This document shows positions 30,228 to 38,132 of a stretch of DNA of 40,080 nucleotides, piece by piece (positions within the stretch are counted from its first letter, which is position 1; every line of letters begins with the position of its first letter). Under the pieces are notes generated by a model, which had not been told where the DNA came from, did no database searches, and saw nothing but the letters and a program-made list of their open reading frames with translations. The position numbers and the translations under genes were made by a program. This stretch comes from GW2011-AR1 sp964384965 (GTDB lineage: Archaea; Nanobdellota; Nanobdellia; Pacearchaeales; GW2011-AR1). The DNA is taken from assembly GCA_964384965.1 (NCBI GenBank), contig CAYLLR010000002.1:1-40080 (forward strand). The letters run 5' to 3'.

Positions 30228-31931
30228 TTAAATTTTTGGTTTGTGAAAATGATTACTTTCTTTGTTCAAAATTTCTTTTAACATTTTTATATGTTTTTTC
30301 TTTTCATTTGAATAATCCTCATCTCCAGATTTGGAATGTTTTATCATCCGTGCAACAAATTCTCCTCCTAAAAAATGGGGTGTTAAAACATAATTTGCAC
30401 CCCCGTCATAAAGCCTTAAGGCATCGTCAATAGTGTTTGCTCTTAAAATTATTACCGCTTTTTTATTCATTCTCCTAAGCGTTTCAAGAAGTAGTTCATT
30501 GGTTTTAACCTCTGGAATTGTTGAAATTACAAGGTTTAACTTTTCAAGCTTTAAATCTTCCAAGAAATCTGCGTCATAAACATCCCCATAAATAGCAGGA
30601 ATTTCAAATTTATTCAAATTATTTATTATATCTGGATTGAAGTCTACTACAATATATTTTTTCTTCAATTTTTTTAAAGAGTTGAGTATGCTAAATCCTG
30701 TTCTATTATAACCAAAAAGAATTGTATCATAATTTTCCTGTAAATTTTTTCTTTTTCTTATTTTTTTACTTTCAAAGATAAATAAAATTCCTGAAAGCTT
30801 ATTGTAAAAAGTTCCTGAATATGTAATAAAGTAACTTGATAACAGGATGGTTAGTATAAGCGTTAAAACGATTGTATTGAATGCTGACGAATTTATGTGT
30901 CCAACTGAAACTCCCAGAATTGCAACAATTAATGAAAATTCAGAAATTTGTGCGAGGGTGGAACCAACTAAAAAATTAGTCCTTTTAGTGAGTTTAAAAA
31001 ATCTTCCTAAAATCATGACGAATAATGGTTTAAAAATTAAAGCCAAACCTGACAAGATAATCGTACTAAAAATAATTGTTTGAATTTCTGAAATCTGTAT
31101 TTTTAATCCAAGAATTATGAAGAAGATTATTAAAAAGAAATCCCTAAGTGGTTTTATTTTTGAAGAAATTTCCGTCGCATACGGACTTGTAGAAAGGATT
31201 ATTCCCGCAATCAAAGAACCAATTTCCATGGAAAATCCGATATAAATAAAGAGAGCTGCAAGAACAAAAGACCAGCAAATTGAAAACAGAAAAAGTAATT
31301 CTTGGGATTTTGCAATCCCCCTCATAATTCTAGGAAGAACTAAAATTCCCACCAAAAAAAGCAAAATAATTAAAATTCCTCCAGAAATAAATCCACTAAG
31401 TGTATTCCCAGAATTGATTCCTGAAATAGAAGAGATAAACATTAAGACCCCAATTGCAACCAAATCTTGTACAATTAAAATCCCAATAGAAATTTTAGAA
31501 GACAGCGAATCCAATTCTTTTTTATCTGACAAAAGTTTCATAATAATAATTGTACTTGAAAAGGAAAGTGCAATACCAAAATAGATTGCAGTGATGGTGC
31601 TAACATTCAAAATATATAATGAAACTGCAAAAGTTAAGACGAATGTTAAAATAATCTGTCCCAAACCGATTAGGAGAGAGACTCCCCCAATTTCTTTAAT
31701 CACTTTTGGATTGAGATGGAGACCAACAATAAAAAGAAGAAATGAGATGCCAATTTCACTAAAAACATTAATTGTTTCAGTAGAGGTTCCGAGGCTGACT
31801 AAGAAAGGGCTAATAATTATTCCAGCAAAAATATACCCCACAATTAGCGGCTGATTTAGTGCTTTAATAACGTATGAAACGAGAAAAGCGACCAACAAAA
31901 TAACCGCTAACTGAATAAAAATTTCTTCCAT
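30228..31931 (-). CDS. Kef-type cation/proton antiporter (CPA2) with TrkA-N domain
   Basis: The 567-residue protein has 12-13 membrane helices in its first ~385 residues in the CPA2 pattern, including GYIFAGIIISPFL near the N-terminus, the conserved ISFLLFIVGLHLNPK and IVQDLVAIGVLMFI with the ion-site Asp. A cytoplasmic Rossmann TrkA-N (RCK) domain follows: TILFGYNRTGFSIL with GxxxxG, VVDFNPDII and YGDVYDADFLEDL, then VVISTIPE-like and VLTPHFLGG. It exchanges K+ or Na+ for H+ across the membrane with NAD(H)-sensitive gating. It ends 7 bases from the convergent membrane-protein gene. Confidence 0.93.
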   Translation of the reverse strand: MEEIFIQLAVILLVAFLVSYVIKALNQPLIVGYIFAGIIISPFLVSLGTSTETINVFSEIGISFLLFIVGLHLNPKVIKEIGGVSLLIGLGQIILTFVLTFAVSLYILNVSTITAIYFGIALSFSSTIIIMKLLSDKKELDSLSSKISIGILIVQDLVAIGVLMFISSISGINSGNTLSGFISGGILIILLFLVGILVLPRIMRGIAKSQELLFLFSICWSFVLAALFIYIGFSMEIGSLIAGIILSTSPYATEISSKIKPLRDFFLIIFFIILGLKIQISEIQTIIFSTIILSGLALIFKPLFVMILGRFFKLTKRTNFLVGSTLAQISEFSLIVAILGVSVGHINSSAFNTIVLTLILTILLSSYFITYSGTFYNKLSGILFIFESKKIRKRKNLQENYDTILFGYNRTGFSILNSLKKLKKKYIVVDFNPDIINNLNKFEIPAIYGDVYDADFLEDLKLEKLNLVISTIPEVKTNELLLETLRRMNKKAVIILRANTIDDALRLYDGGANYVLTPHFLGGEFVARMIKHSKSGDEDYSNEKKKHIKMLKEILNKESNHFHKPKI

Positions 31932-32155
31932 CTTACCTCTTAAATATTGTAATTAAAAATACTATAAAAAGGTTTTGAGAATTGCTTTCTTCCAAGCAAC
32001 CTTTTTATTTCCAAAACTTTATCTGAATAATTTTTATTTTTTATAATATTCTTTTATAGTTAACTTCTTTGATGCAACCTCCAATAAAAAACTTAAAATT
32101 GCTAATATCTTAATTCAAAGAAAAGCTTTTTAAACCGGCTCCCAATAAATTGAGT

Positions 32156-32464
32156 ATGACAAAAGTAAGAATAAAATTAAATTCAACAGATATAGGAATG
32201 TTAAATGAAATTTGCAATTCAATAAAGAATTTATCAAAAAATTCTGGAATTACAATCTCTGGACCGGTTCCACTTCCCACAAAAAAATTAAAAGTAACGA
32301 CGAGAAAATCTCCATGCGGAGATGGGACTGCTACTTTTGACAGATTCGAAATGAGAATCCATAAAAGATTGATAGATTTGCCTGCGAACGAAAAGGTCCT
32401 TCATCACATTATGAGGATGAAAATCCCGAAATCAGTTAATGTCAAAATTGAAATGAAGGATTAA
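32156..32464 (+). CDS. rps10: Small subunit ribosomal protein uS10
   Basis: The 102-residue protein starts MTKVRIKLNS and contains the uS10 landmarks SGPVPLPTKKLKVTTRKSPCGDG and EMRIHKRLIDL, with the end VNVKIEMKD. A TTG two codons upstream is unlikely because a TATA box (CTTTTTAAAC, about 32126-32135) is centred 26 bases before ATG 32156. uS10 often follows EF-1alpha in archaea; here it is alone. Its stop overlaps the restored end of the convergent hypothetical gene. Confidence 0.96.
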   Translation: MTKVRIKLNSTDIGMLNEICNSIKNLSKNSGITISGPVPLPTKKLKVTTRKSPCGDGTATFDRFEMRIHKRLIDLPANEKVLHHIMRMKIPKSVNVKIEMKD

Positions 32465-32580
32465 TTTTGATTAGAAATTTGTCCGGCATTAAATTTTCTC
32501 CGAAATTCCTCTTCTCTTTTTTTCTGATTTTTAATATTTTTTAAAAATATTTCAATTAAATATGTTTTTTTTGGGAAAAA
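32461..32580 (-). pseudogene. Out-of-frame C-terminal extension of the 32552-33031 gene
   Basis: The -1 base frame continues from the A8 tract through a clearly coding, highly charged tail (NQKKREEEFRRKFNAGQ) and stops overlapping the uS10 stop codon, tail to tail. Normal gene packing is recovered when the shift is corrected, which favours one continuous gene. Confidence 0.6.
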
Positions 32581-33031
32581 CCTTTTCAACAATTCCTTTT
32601 TTATCTTCAATCCAAAAAGGCCCTCTTTGCAGAAAATTTTTTTGAATCTTTAAGTCATCTTCTAATTCATTTTTTTCGAGGTAATAATCAATTCTACAAT
32701 TTGGGATTCCCAAATTTTTTTTCAACTCTGCAGGCAAATCAAACTCTAAGGAGTATTTTTCATAGAATCCGGAATATTCAATTGTTTTATCTAATAAATC
32801 TCTCTTAAATTTTAAAACACCAATTTTTGAAGGAAAAACAAATAAATCATAATAATCCGAAATTATTGAATAAAACGTTTTTTCAAAATTTTTCTTGACT
32901 TTTTTCTTTTCCTCGACTAAATGGAATGGTTTTATAATTTTAGAAAGTCCTTGAATATTTAATCTCATAGATTCCGAAATTTTTTTGAGTTTAAAAAGAT
33001 TGTTATTTAAAAAATTAGAACGGAACTGCAA
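32552..33031 (-). CDS. Hypothetical protein, frame broken near 3' end
   Basis: The open frame gives 159 residues from a TTG at 33031 (the first ATG is at 32968). It is helical and basic at the start (FKLKKISESMRLNIQGL), then has YYDLFVFPSKIGVLKFKRDL and a Tyr/Glu-rich middle, and stops just after KVFPKK at an A8 tract (32572-32579 region). With A7 the protein would run on for about 37 residues, TYLIEIFLKNIKNQKKREEE and FRRKFNAGQISNQN, to TAA at 32461-32463. It shares a 30-base divergent promoter region with the UVR-motif gene. Family not recognised. Confidence 0.65.
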   Translation of the reverse strand: MQFRSNFLNNNLFKLKKISESMRLNIQGLSKIIKPFHLVEEKKKVKKNFEKTFYSIISDYYDLFVFPSKIGVLKFKRDLLDKTIEYSGFYEKYSLEFDLPAELKKNLGIPNCRIDYYLEKNELEDDLKIQKNFLQRGPFWIEDKKGIVEKVFPKKNIFN

Positions 33032-33065
33032 TAAAATTTATAAAATAATTTTATCTTAAATGAAA

Positions 33066-33518
33066 ATGGGGAGATTGGTAGGGCCATTTGAAATCGGAAA
33101 AAATTTAGAAAAAGTAATTATTGAAATGTGCGTTGATGAAGAGGGATGGACAGAACCAGAATCTATCGAGATAGACTATCTTTTAAATATATATTTTGAT
33201 ATTGAAGGACCAATTTCAAAAGAGTATGATCCTTTAAACAAAAGAAATGTTTATGTGAAAAGAATTGGTTTAGAGAAAGATGATTTTTTGGTGGATATTT
33301 CAAAAGCCAAAGACTATTCTTGGAGAAGGCTTTCTTCGAGAGAAATTGAAGATTTTGTAGAGGAATTTGGAGAGGATAGAATTGTAAAATTAAATTACAA
33401 TCAAGAAGATATTTCTTTAGAAAAAGCCATGCTAAGAGAGAAAATAAAAAGAGCCGTGGAAAATGAAGAGTATGAAAAGATAAAAAAATTAAAAGACAAG
33501 CTAAAAAGAAGCAAATAA
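33066..33518 (+). CDS. Hypothetical protein with C-terminal UVR motif
   Basis: The 150-residue protein (start MGRLVGPFEI) has a beta-rich N-terminal half with IEIDYLLNIYFDIEGP and RNVYVKRIGL, an acidic centre, and a C-terminal helical hairpin REKIKRAVENEEYEKIKKLK that matches the UvrB/UvrC (UVR) motif, a protein-protein contact element. ATG 33060 is two codons upstream, but the TATA box TTTATAAAAT (33037-33046) is centred 26 bases before 33066. The divergent partner is the frameshifted hypothetical gene. UVR motifs outside Uvr proteins occur in ClpC adaptors and other proteins, so the role is open. Confidence 0.75.
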   Translation: MGRLVGPFEIGKNLEKVIIEMCVDEEGWTEPESIEIDYLLNIYFDIEGPISKEYDPLNKRNVYVKRIGLEKDDFLVDISKAKDYSWRRLSSREIEDFVEEFGEDRIVKLNYNQEDISLEKAMLREKIKRAVENEEYEKIKKLKDKLKRSK

Positions 33519-33566
33519 AATTAAAGAGGGAAGAATAAAAAGAAGACTAAATCTTAAAAAATTTAG

Positions 33567-33816
33567 AAAAAGCAATTGAATGACTTTAGGAAATCCCTTG
33601 ATAATAGAACAAGCTATGTTAAAAATAGGTTCAAAAGAAAATATTATTTTATAGAATTTAATGAGAAATATCTAAAGATGAAATGAGGGGGCATTTAGAG
33701 TGAATCTATTAAAGAAAGATTTGAAAAAACAATCAGGATGAAAATTTTGGAATTGTATCAAAATCAAAAGAAAGAAAATAATTCTCAAAACCCTTATAAA
33801 TACTTCTTTATTATAT
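33567..33816 (+). pseudogene. Decayed ORF with two in-frame stops, in 312-base spacer
   Basis: A single plus-strand frame in the spacer 33519-33830 has only two stops in 82 codons. It reads LNDFRKSLDNRTSYVKNRF and YYFIEFNEKYLKMK, TGA at 33684-33686, a short gap to TAG, then ESIKERFEKTIRMKILELYQ and NQKKENNSQNPYKYFF. Charge and helix pattern look coding. Its end overlaps the ppsA TATA box, so it is unlikely to be an active gene now. No family recognised. Confidence 0.35.
33794..33802 (+). promoter_or_regulatory. TATA box of ppsA
   Basis: CCCTTATAAATAC is centred about 33 bases before ATG 33831, giving a start near 33820-33824 and a very short leader that can hold the AAGGTG ribosome binding site at 33822-33827. 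Confidence 0.5.
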
Positions 33817-33830
33817 AAGTTAAGGTGAAA

Positions 33831-36242
33831 ATGAAAACTAAAGAAACTGCTTTTGTTCTTCCATTTAATAAAGTGGACATAAAGGATATTCCGTTCGTCG
33901 GAGGAAAAAACGCTTCCATAGGCGAGATGTATCGGGATTTGAAAAAGAAAGGCGTCGAAATTCCGAACGGATTTGCAGTAACAGCTTACGCATACAATTA
34001 CTTTCTTGAAAAAGCAGGAATAAAGCCTAAAATAAAAAAAATTTTATCAACTTTGGACATAAAAGACACGCGCAATTTGATGGCACGTGGAAAGAAAATA
34101 AGGGAGACTATTCTTAAATCAGAAATTCCAGAAGAATTGAAAAAAGAAATAATAAAGCATTATAAAAAATTATCCCGAGAATATAATGAAAGATATACCG
34201 ACGTTGCCGTGCGTTCTTCGGCTACCGCTGAAGACCTTCCAGATGCTTCTTTCGCAGGTCAACAGGAAACCTATTTAAATATACGGGGAGAAAAGGACCT
34301 TTTGGAAGCATGTAAAAAATCTTTTGCATCCCTTTTCACAAACAGAGCAATTTCATATAGGGAGGAAAAAAATTTTGACCATTTTAATGTTTCTCTTTCA
34401 ATAGGTATTCAAAAAATGATAAGAAGTGATTTGGCTTCCTCGGGTGTGATATTCTCAATTGATACGGAGTCAGGATTTAGAAATGTTGTTTATGTTACTT
34501 CCATATATGGGTTAGGGGAAAATATTGTTCAGGGGGCAGTAAACCCGGATGAATTTTATGTTCATAAACCCACTTTAAAGAAAGGTTACAATTCAATTAT
34601 TTCAAAAAAAATTGGAAATAAACAGATTAAAATGATTTATTCCTTTGACGGAAAGAACCCCGTAAAAAATGTTCCAGTTCCAAAAAATTTGCAAAACCAG
34701 TTTTCAATAAATGAAAAGGAAGTGATACAATTAGCAAAATGGGCATTGATTATCGAGGAACACTATAAAAAACCAATGGACATTGAGTGGGCTAAAGATG
34801 GGAAAACAAATAAAATTTTTATAGTTCAGGCAAGACCCGAAACGGTTCAAAGTCAGAAAGATTTAACAAAATTAGAGAAATACATTTTGAAAGAAAAAGG
34901 GGAAGTTTTAATTAGTGGAAGTAGTGTAGGTTCAAAAATTGGAATTGGAAAGGTACATATAATAAAAGATACTTCTGGAATTAATTCATTTAAAAAAGGG
35001 GAAGTTTTGGTAACAGAAATAACTGACCCAGACTGGGAACCTATTATGAAAATAGCGTCGGCAATTGTTACAAATAAAGGGGGGAGGACTTCCCATGCGG
35101 CGATCGTTTCTCGAGAATTTGGTATTCCTGCAGTTGTTGGAACAGATAATGCGACTGAAAAATTAAAAAATAAAGAAATGGTTACCGTGAGTTGTGCTGA
35201 AGGAGAAAAGGGGTATGTATATAAAGGAAAATTAAAGTATGAAATAAAAAAACAGAATTTAAAAAAAATCCCAAAGACAAAAACGAAAGTGATGATGATT
35301 CTTGGAAATCCAGATACTGCTTTTGAACAAAGTTTCATTCCTAACGAAGGAGTTGGACTTGTAAGAGAAGAATTTATTATAAATACATATATAAAAATTC
35401 ATCCAAATGCATTAATAAATTATTCGAAAATTGAGGATAAAAAATTAAAGCAGAAAATAGACTCTTTAACCTTGGGATATGAAGACAAAAAGAAATTTTA
35501 TGTTAATAAATTGGCAGAGGGGATTGCAATGATAACTGCAGCATTTTATCCAAAAGAAGTAATTGTTAGAACTTCCGATTTCAAATCAAATGAATATGTA
35601 AATTTGATTGGAGGGAAAGAATACGAACCCGATGAAGAGAACCCTATGCTTGGGTGGAGAGGGGCTAGCAGATATTATCACAAAGATTTTATTGAAGCTT
35701 TCACGCTTGAGTGTAAAGCATTAAAAAAGGTAAGAGATGAATTTGGATTAAAAAATTTAAAGATAATGATTCCATTTTGTAGAACTGTTGAAGAAGGTAA
35801 AAAAGTACAAAGGATTATGGCCAAAAATGGATTAAAGAGAGGAAAAGATGGATTGGAAATTTATGTAATGTGTGAAATTCCTTCCAATATAATTCTCGTC
35901 GATGAATTTTCAAAAATATTTGATGGATTCTCAATTGGTTCAAATGATTTGACTCAACTTACTTTAGGGCTGGATAGAGATTCTTCAATTGTCTCCGGAA
36001 TTTCTGACGAAAGAGATCCTGCAGTTAAAAAATTTATTTCAGAACTCATCAAAAATGCCAAGAAAAATAAAAAACCTGTGGGGATTTGTGGTCAAGCCCC
36101 TTCAGATTTTCCAGAAATTGCACAATTTTTAGTTAGGCAAGGAATAGACACAATTTCTCTGAACCCCGATTCAGTGATAGAAACTATTTTTACAGTTGCA
36201 AAAGAAGAAAAAAGATTAATGTCAAAAAAAATTAAACCTTAA
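33831..36242 (+). CDS. ppsA: Phosphoenolpyruvate synthase
   Basis: The 803-residue enzyme has all three PEP synthase domains. The ATP-grasp N-terminal part has VGGKNASIGEMYRDL (about 20-34) and VRSSATAEDLPDASFAGQQE. The swivelling phosphohistidine domain has GGRTSHAAIVSREFGIPAVV with the catalytic His. The C-terminal TIM barrel has MCEIPSNIILVDEF, FSIGSNDLTQLTLGLDRD and VGICGQAPSD. It converts pyruvate and ATP to PEP, AMP and phosphate for gluconeogenesis, or runs in reverse in some archaea. ATG 33831 is chosen over GTG 33825 because AAGGTG forms the ribosome binding site. Codon use is GC-richer at the start than in neighbours. Confidence 0.97.
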   Translation: MKTKETAFVLPFNKVDIKDIPFVGGKNASIGEMYRDLKKKGVEIPNGFAVTAYAYNYFLEKAGIKPKIKKILSTLDIKDTRNLMARGKKIRETILKSEIPEELKKEIIKHYKKLSREYNERYTDVAVRSSATAEDLPDASFAGQQETYLNIRGEKDLLEACKKSFASLFTNRAISYREEKNFDHFNVSLSIGIQKMIRSDLASSGVIFSIDTESGFRNVVYVTSIYGLGENIVQGAVNPDEFYVHKPTLKKGYNSIISKKIGNKQIKMIYSFDGKNPVKNVPVPKNLQNQFSINEKEVIQLAKWALIIEEHYKKPMDIEWAKDGKTNKIFIVQARPETVQSQKDLTKLEKYILKEKGEVLISGSSVGSKIGIGKVHIIKDTSGINSFKKGEVLVTEITDPDWEPIMKIASAIVTNKGGRTSHAAIVSREFGIPAVVGTDNATEKLKNKEMVTVSCAEGEKGYVYKGKLKYEIKKQNLKKIPKTKTKVMMILGNPDTAFEQSFIPNEGVGLVREEFIINTYIKIHPNALINYSKIEDKKLKQKIDSLTLGYEDKKKFYVNKLAEGIAMITAAFYPKEVIVRTSDFKSNEYVNLIGGKEYEPDEENPMLGWRGASRYYHKDFIEAFTLECKALKKVRDEFGLKNLKIMIPFCRTVEEGKKVQRIMAKNGLKRGKDGLEIYVMCEIPSNIILVDEFSKIFDGFSIGSNDLTQLTLGLDRDSSIVSGISDERDPAVKKFISELIKNAKKNKKPVGICGQAPSDFPEIAQFLVRQGIDTISLNPDSVIETIFTVAKEEKRLMSKKIKP

Positions 36243-36374
36243 AATCTTATATGATTTTATTAAAAAATCCACTTCATAATCAATTTTCCCTTAAATAACC
36301 TTATTCTTTAAACAATGTTAGATAAAAGATTAGAGGATAGATAAAGTTAAATATTGTTAATATTGTTTAAGATT

Positions 36375-36926
36375 ATGAAAAATAAAAACAGAATAGCAAT
36401 CTTTATAATCGGAATAATTCTCTTAGGATTAATTATCTGGATGATAATTCCCTCAAATAAAAAAATGACGCAAGTAAAATTAGAAACAAACTACGGAGAC
36501 ATTGTAATTAATTTGTATAGTGATATGCCTATTACAACGGGAAATTTTATTAATCTCGTCAAAAAAGGAATTTACGACGGAGTAGTCTTTCACAGGGTAA
36601 TTCCCAATTTTATGATTCAGGGCGGAGATCCGACAGGAACAGGGTTTGGGGACCCTTCTATTCCGAATATTCAAGACGAGTTTAGTCACGAAGGAGGAAA
36701 CAAAAACAATCGAGGAACAATTGCAATGGCAAACGCTGGACCGAATACAGGTTCCTCACAATTTTTCATAAATTTAGTAGACAATAATTTTTTAGACACA
36801 AAACACCCCGTCTTCGGAAAAGTTATTAAAGGGATGGAGGTTGTGGACGAGATAGCAAAGGTGCCAACTGATACAAATGATAGGCCCTTAAAGGAAGTTA
36901 AAATTTTGAAAGCCAGTTTAATTTAA
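36375..36926 (+). CDS. Membrane-anchored cyclophilin-type peptidyl-prolyl isomerase
   Basis: The 183-residue protein has an N-terminal helix (IAIFIIGIILLGLIIWMI, about 7-24) that anchors or exports it, then a compact cyclophilin domain: FHRVIPNFMIQGGDPTGTG with the catalytic Arg and Gln, GTIAMANAGPNTGSSQFFI, and HPVFGKVIKGMEVVD. The Trp of the human cyclosporin site is replaced, as usual in prokaryotes. It catalyses proline isomerisation during folding, probably outside the membrane. ATG 36375 is preferred to the in-frame ATG-type start 7 codons upstream. Confidence 0.93.
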   Translation: MKNKNRIAIFIIGIILLGLIIWMIIPSNKKMTQVKLETNYGDIVINLYSDMPITTGNFINLVKKGIYDGVVFHRVIPNFMIQGGDPTGTGFGDPSIPNIQDEFSHEGGNKNNRGTIAMANAGPNTGSSQFFINLVDNNFLDTKHPVFGKVIKGMEVVDEIAKVPTDTNDRPLKEVKILKASLI

Positions 36927-37080
36927 AATCATAAAAAGAATAAAGAAAATTATAAAAAAGAAGATTGGGAAAAACAAAGGTATTTCTGAACAATTTTTTA
37001 TTGTAAAGGATTCCTTAATTCAAATAGGAAGCGGTTTCCAATCACAATAACCTTTAAAAAATCTTTTTATACCAAAGATT

Positions 37081-37249
37081 ATGGAAATTAAGTATTTTAA
37101 GAATTATTGTAATTCTCAAGATTGTTATGTTCAAGAAAAAAAAGGGAAATAGTGTAAGATTTGAAGAAAATAAAGAAGACATTGATTTTAAAAAAACTTG
37201 GGAAATGTATAAAAAATCAAAACCAATTTTAAAGGATACAAACCTTTAA
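37081..37249 (+). CDS. Candidate small protein split by an A8 tract
   Basis: In the 372-base spacer 36927-37298, a TATA-like CTTTTTATACC (about 37060-37070) precedes ATG 37081, which reads MEIKYFKNYCNSQDCYVQEK and stops at 37150-37152. In the next frame, 37127-37249 encodes SVRFEENKEDIDFKKTWEMY and KKSKPILKDTNL. Removing one A from the A8 run at 37136-37143 joins them into 55 residues with a CNSQDC pair. 36927-37060 shows short overlapping frames but nothing supportable. Confidence 0.35.
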
Positions 37250-37298
37250 ATAAGAAAAATAATTTAATTTCTTAATTAAATGAATCCAAAAAAACAAA

Positions 37299-37625
37299 AT
37301 GGAAAAAGACATTGGTAAAATCCAGAAAAATGATACAACAGATATTGTTTTAAGGATTGATGATTTTGGTGGTCGAAGAGGGTTTACAATCCGAGAATTC
37401 GTGACTTCTGATAGATACACCGGTTTCACAAAAGCAGGTGTAAGAATTTTAGCAAAAGATTTTCCTAAATTTAAGGAAATGATAAACTCTGTTTCAGAAG
37501 AAGAAATGAAAGAAGAACCTTCAGAAGATTCAGAAGAGCAAAAAACTCTTTCTGAAGAGAAATCTACAGGGGACGAACCATCTGAAGCTGAATCTAAGTC
37601 GAAAGAAGATTTGCCAGATTATTAA
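37299..37625 (+). CDS. PC4-like single-stranded DNA-binding coactivator with acidic tail
   Basis: The 108-residue protein has a PC4 (p15) domain at about 5-65: KNDTTDIVLRIDDFGGRRGF for the first strands, TIREFVTSDRYTGFTKAGVR with the conserved I-R-E/tyrosine segment, and the helix AKDFPKFKEMI. PC4 proteins dimerise, bind single-stranded DNA and influence transcription. The last ~40 residues are Glu/Ser-rich and acidic (EEEMKEEPSEDSEEQK), probably disordered and possibly regulating DNA binding. It is monocistronic. Confidence 0.85.
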   Translation: MEKDIGKIQKNDTTDIVLRIDDFGGRRGFTIREFVTSDRYTGFTKAGVRILAKDFPKFKEMINSVSEEEMKEEPSEDSEEQKTLSEEKSTGDEPSEAESKSKEDLPDY

Positions 37626-37759
37626 ATTTATAAGAATAAATAAGAAAACAAAAGAGAAGTTTGGTAGATTTATGTCTATCGTTAGAATCAAGAAGTGATT
37701 CACAGCAAGATATTTATCTTCGGGGCATAAAAAATTATTTAATAAGAGGAATTTTAGAG

Positions 37760-38056
37760 CTATTTAAGATAGGTTGGCATCAGAGAATTATGTCCAAATT
37801 GGATCGTTAAATCAATGCCCAATTTGTCTATCCCGACGGGATAGTCGCACGCACCAAAACAATTCCCAAGATAAATTAAAAATTCAGCTTCTGTTTTATC
37901 TCTTAAATAATCTACAATTGCTGTTGCGTAGATTTTCAATCCATCAGGAAATTGAACTAAAACAAGTCTCGCTTTTTCTTCTTTAATGATTTTGATTGCT
38001 TTTTTCAAATCTAAGGAATATTCATCTTCCAAATCTTTGACAGTCCTTTCTTTCAT
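37760..38056 (-). pseudogene. dph2: Truncated diphthamide synthase Dph2 (first ~98 residues only)
   Basis: The frame begins MKERTVKDLEDEYSLDLKK, then KEEKARLVLVQFPDGLKIYA and the first iron-sulfur Cys region YLGNCFGACDYPVG, then IDLTIQFGHNSL, and stops. This is the start of archaeal Dph2, the radical enzyme that puts the 3-amino-3-carboxypropyl group on the EF2 histidine. Family members have about 320-350 residues and two more cluster Cys, all missing here, so no active enzyme can be made. A good TATA box (ATTTATAAG, minus strand 38079-38086) still fits ATG 38056. No remaining dph2 sequence follows in 37626-37760. Confidence 0.75.
37828..37844. repeat. 17-bp perfect palindrome inside the dph2 remnant
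   Basis: CTATCCCG-A-CGGGATAG is a perfect inverted repeat, much richer in G+C than its surroundings. It lies near the Cys codon of the dph2 remnant and spans no obvious gene boundary. Confidence 0.5.
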
Positions 38057-38103
38057 GAACATAAACAAGCGTTCTCTCTTATAAATCTTTTTTATTAGAA
38101 ACC

Positions 38104-38110
38104 TTTAAAT
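38104..38110 (+). promoter_or_regulatory. TATA box deciding the aIF5B start
   Basis: CCTTTAAATTC is centred 26 bases before ATG 38133 and only 14 bases before ATG 38121, so the second ATG is the likely start. It lies back to back with the dph2 TATA box (38079-38086), 20 bases away. Confidence 0.6.
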
Positions 38111-38132
38111 TCTTTATTAAATGAAATTATTT

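Noticed and set aside
34853..35338. 161-residue minus-strand frame opposite ppsA
   Set aside because: Shadow of the PEP synthase reading frame; no ribosome site or TATA box.
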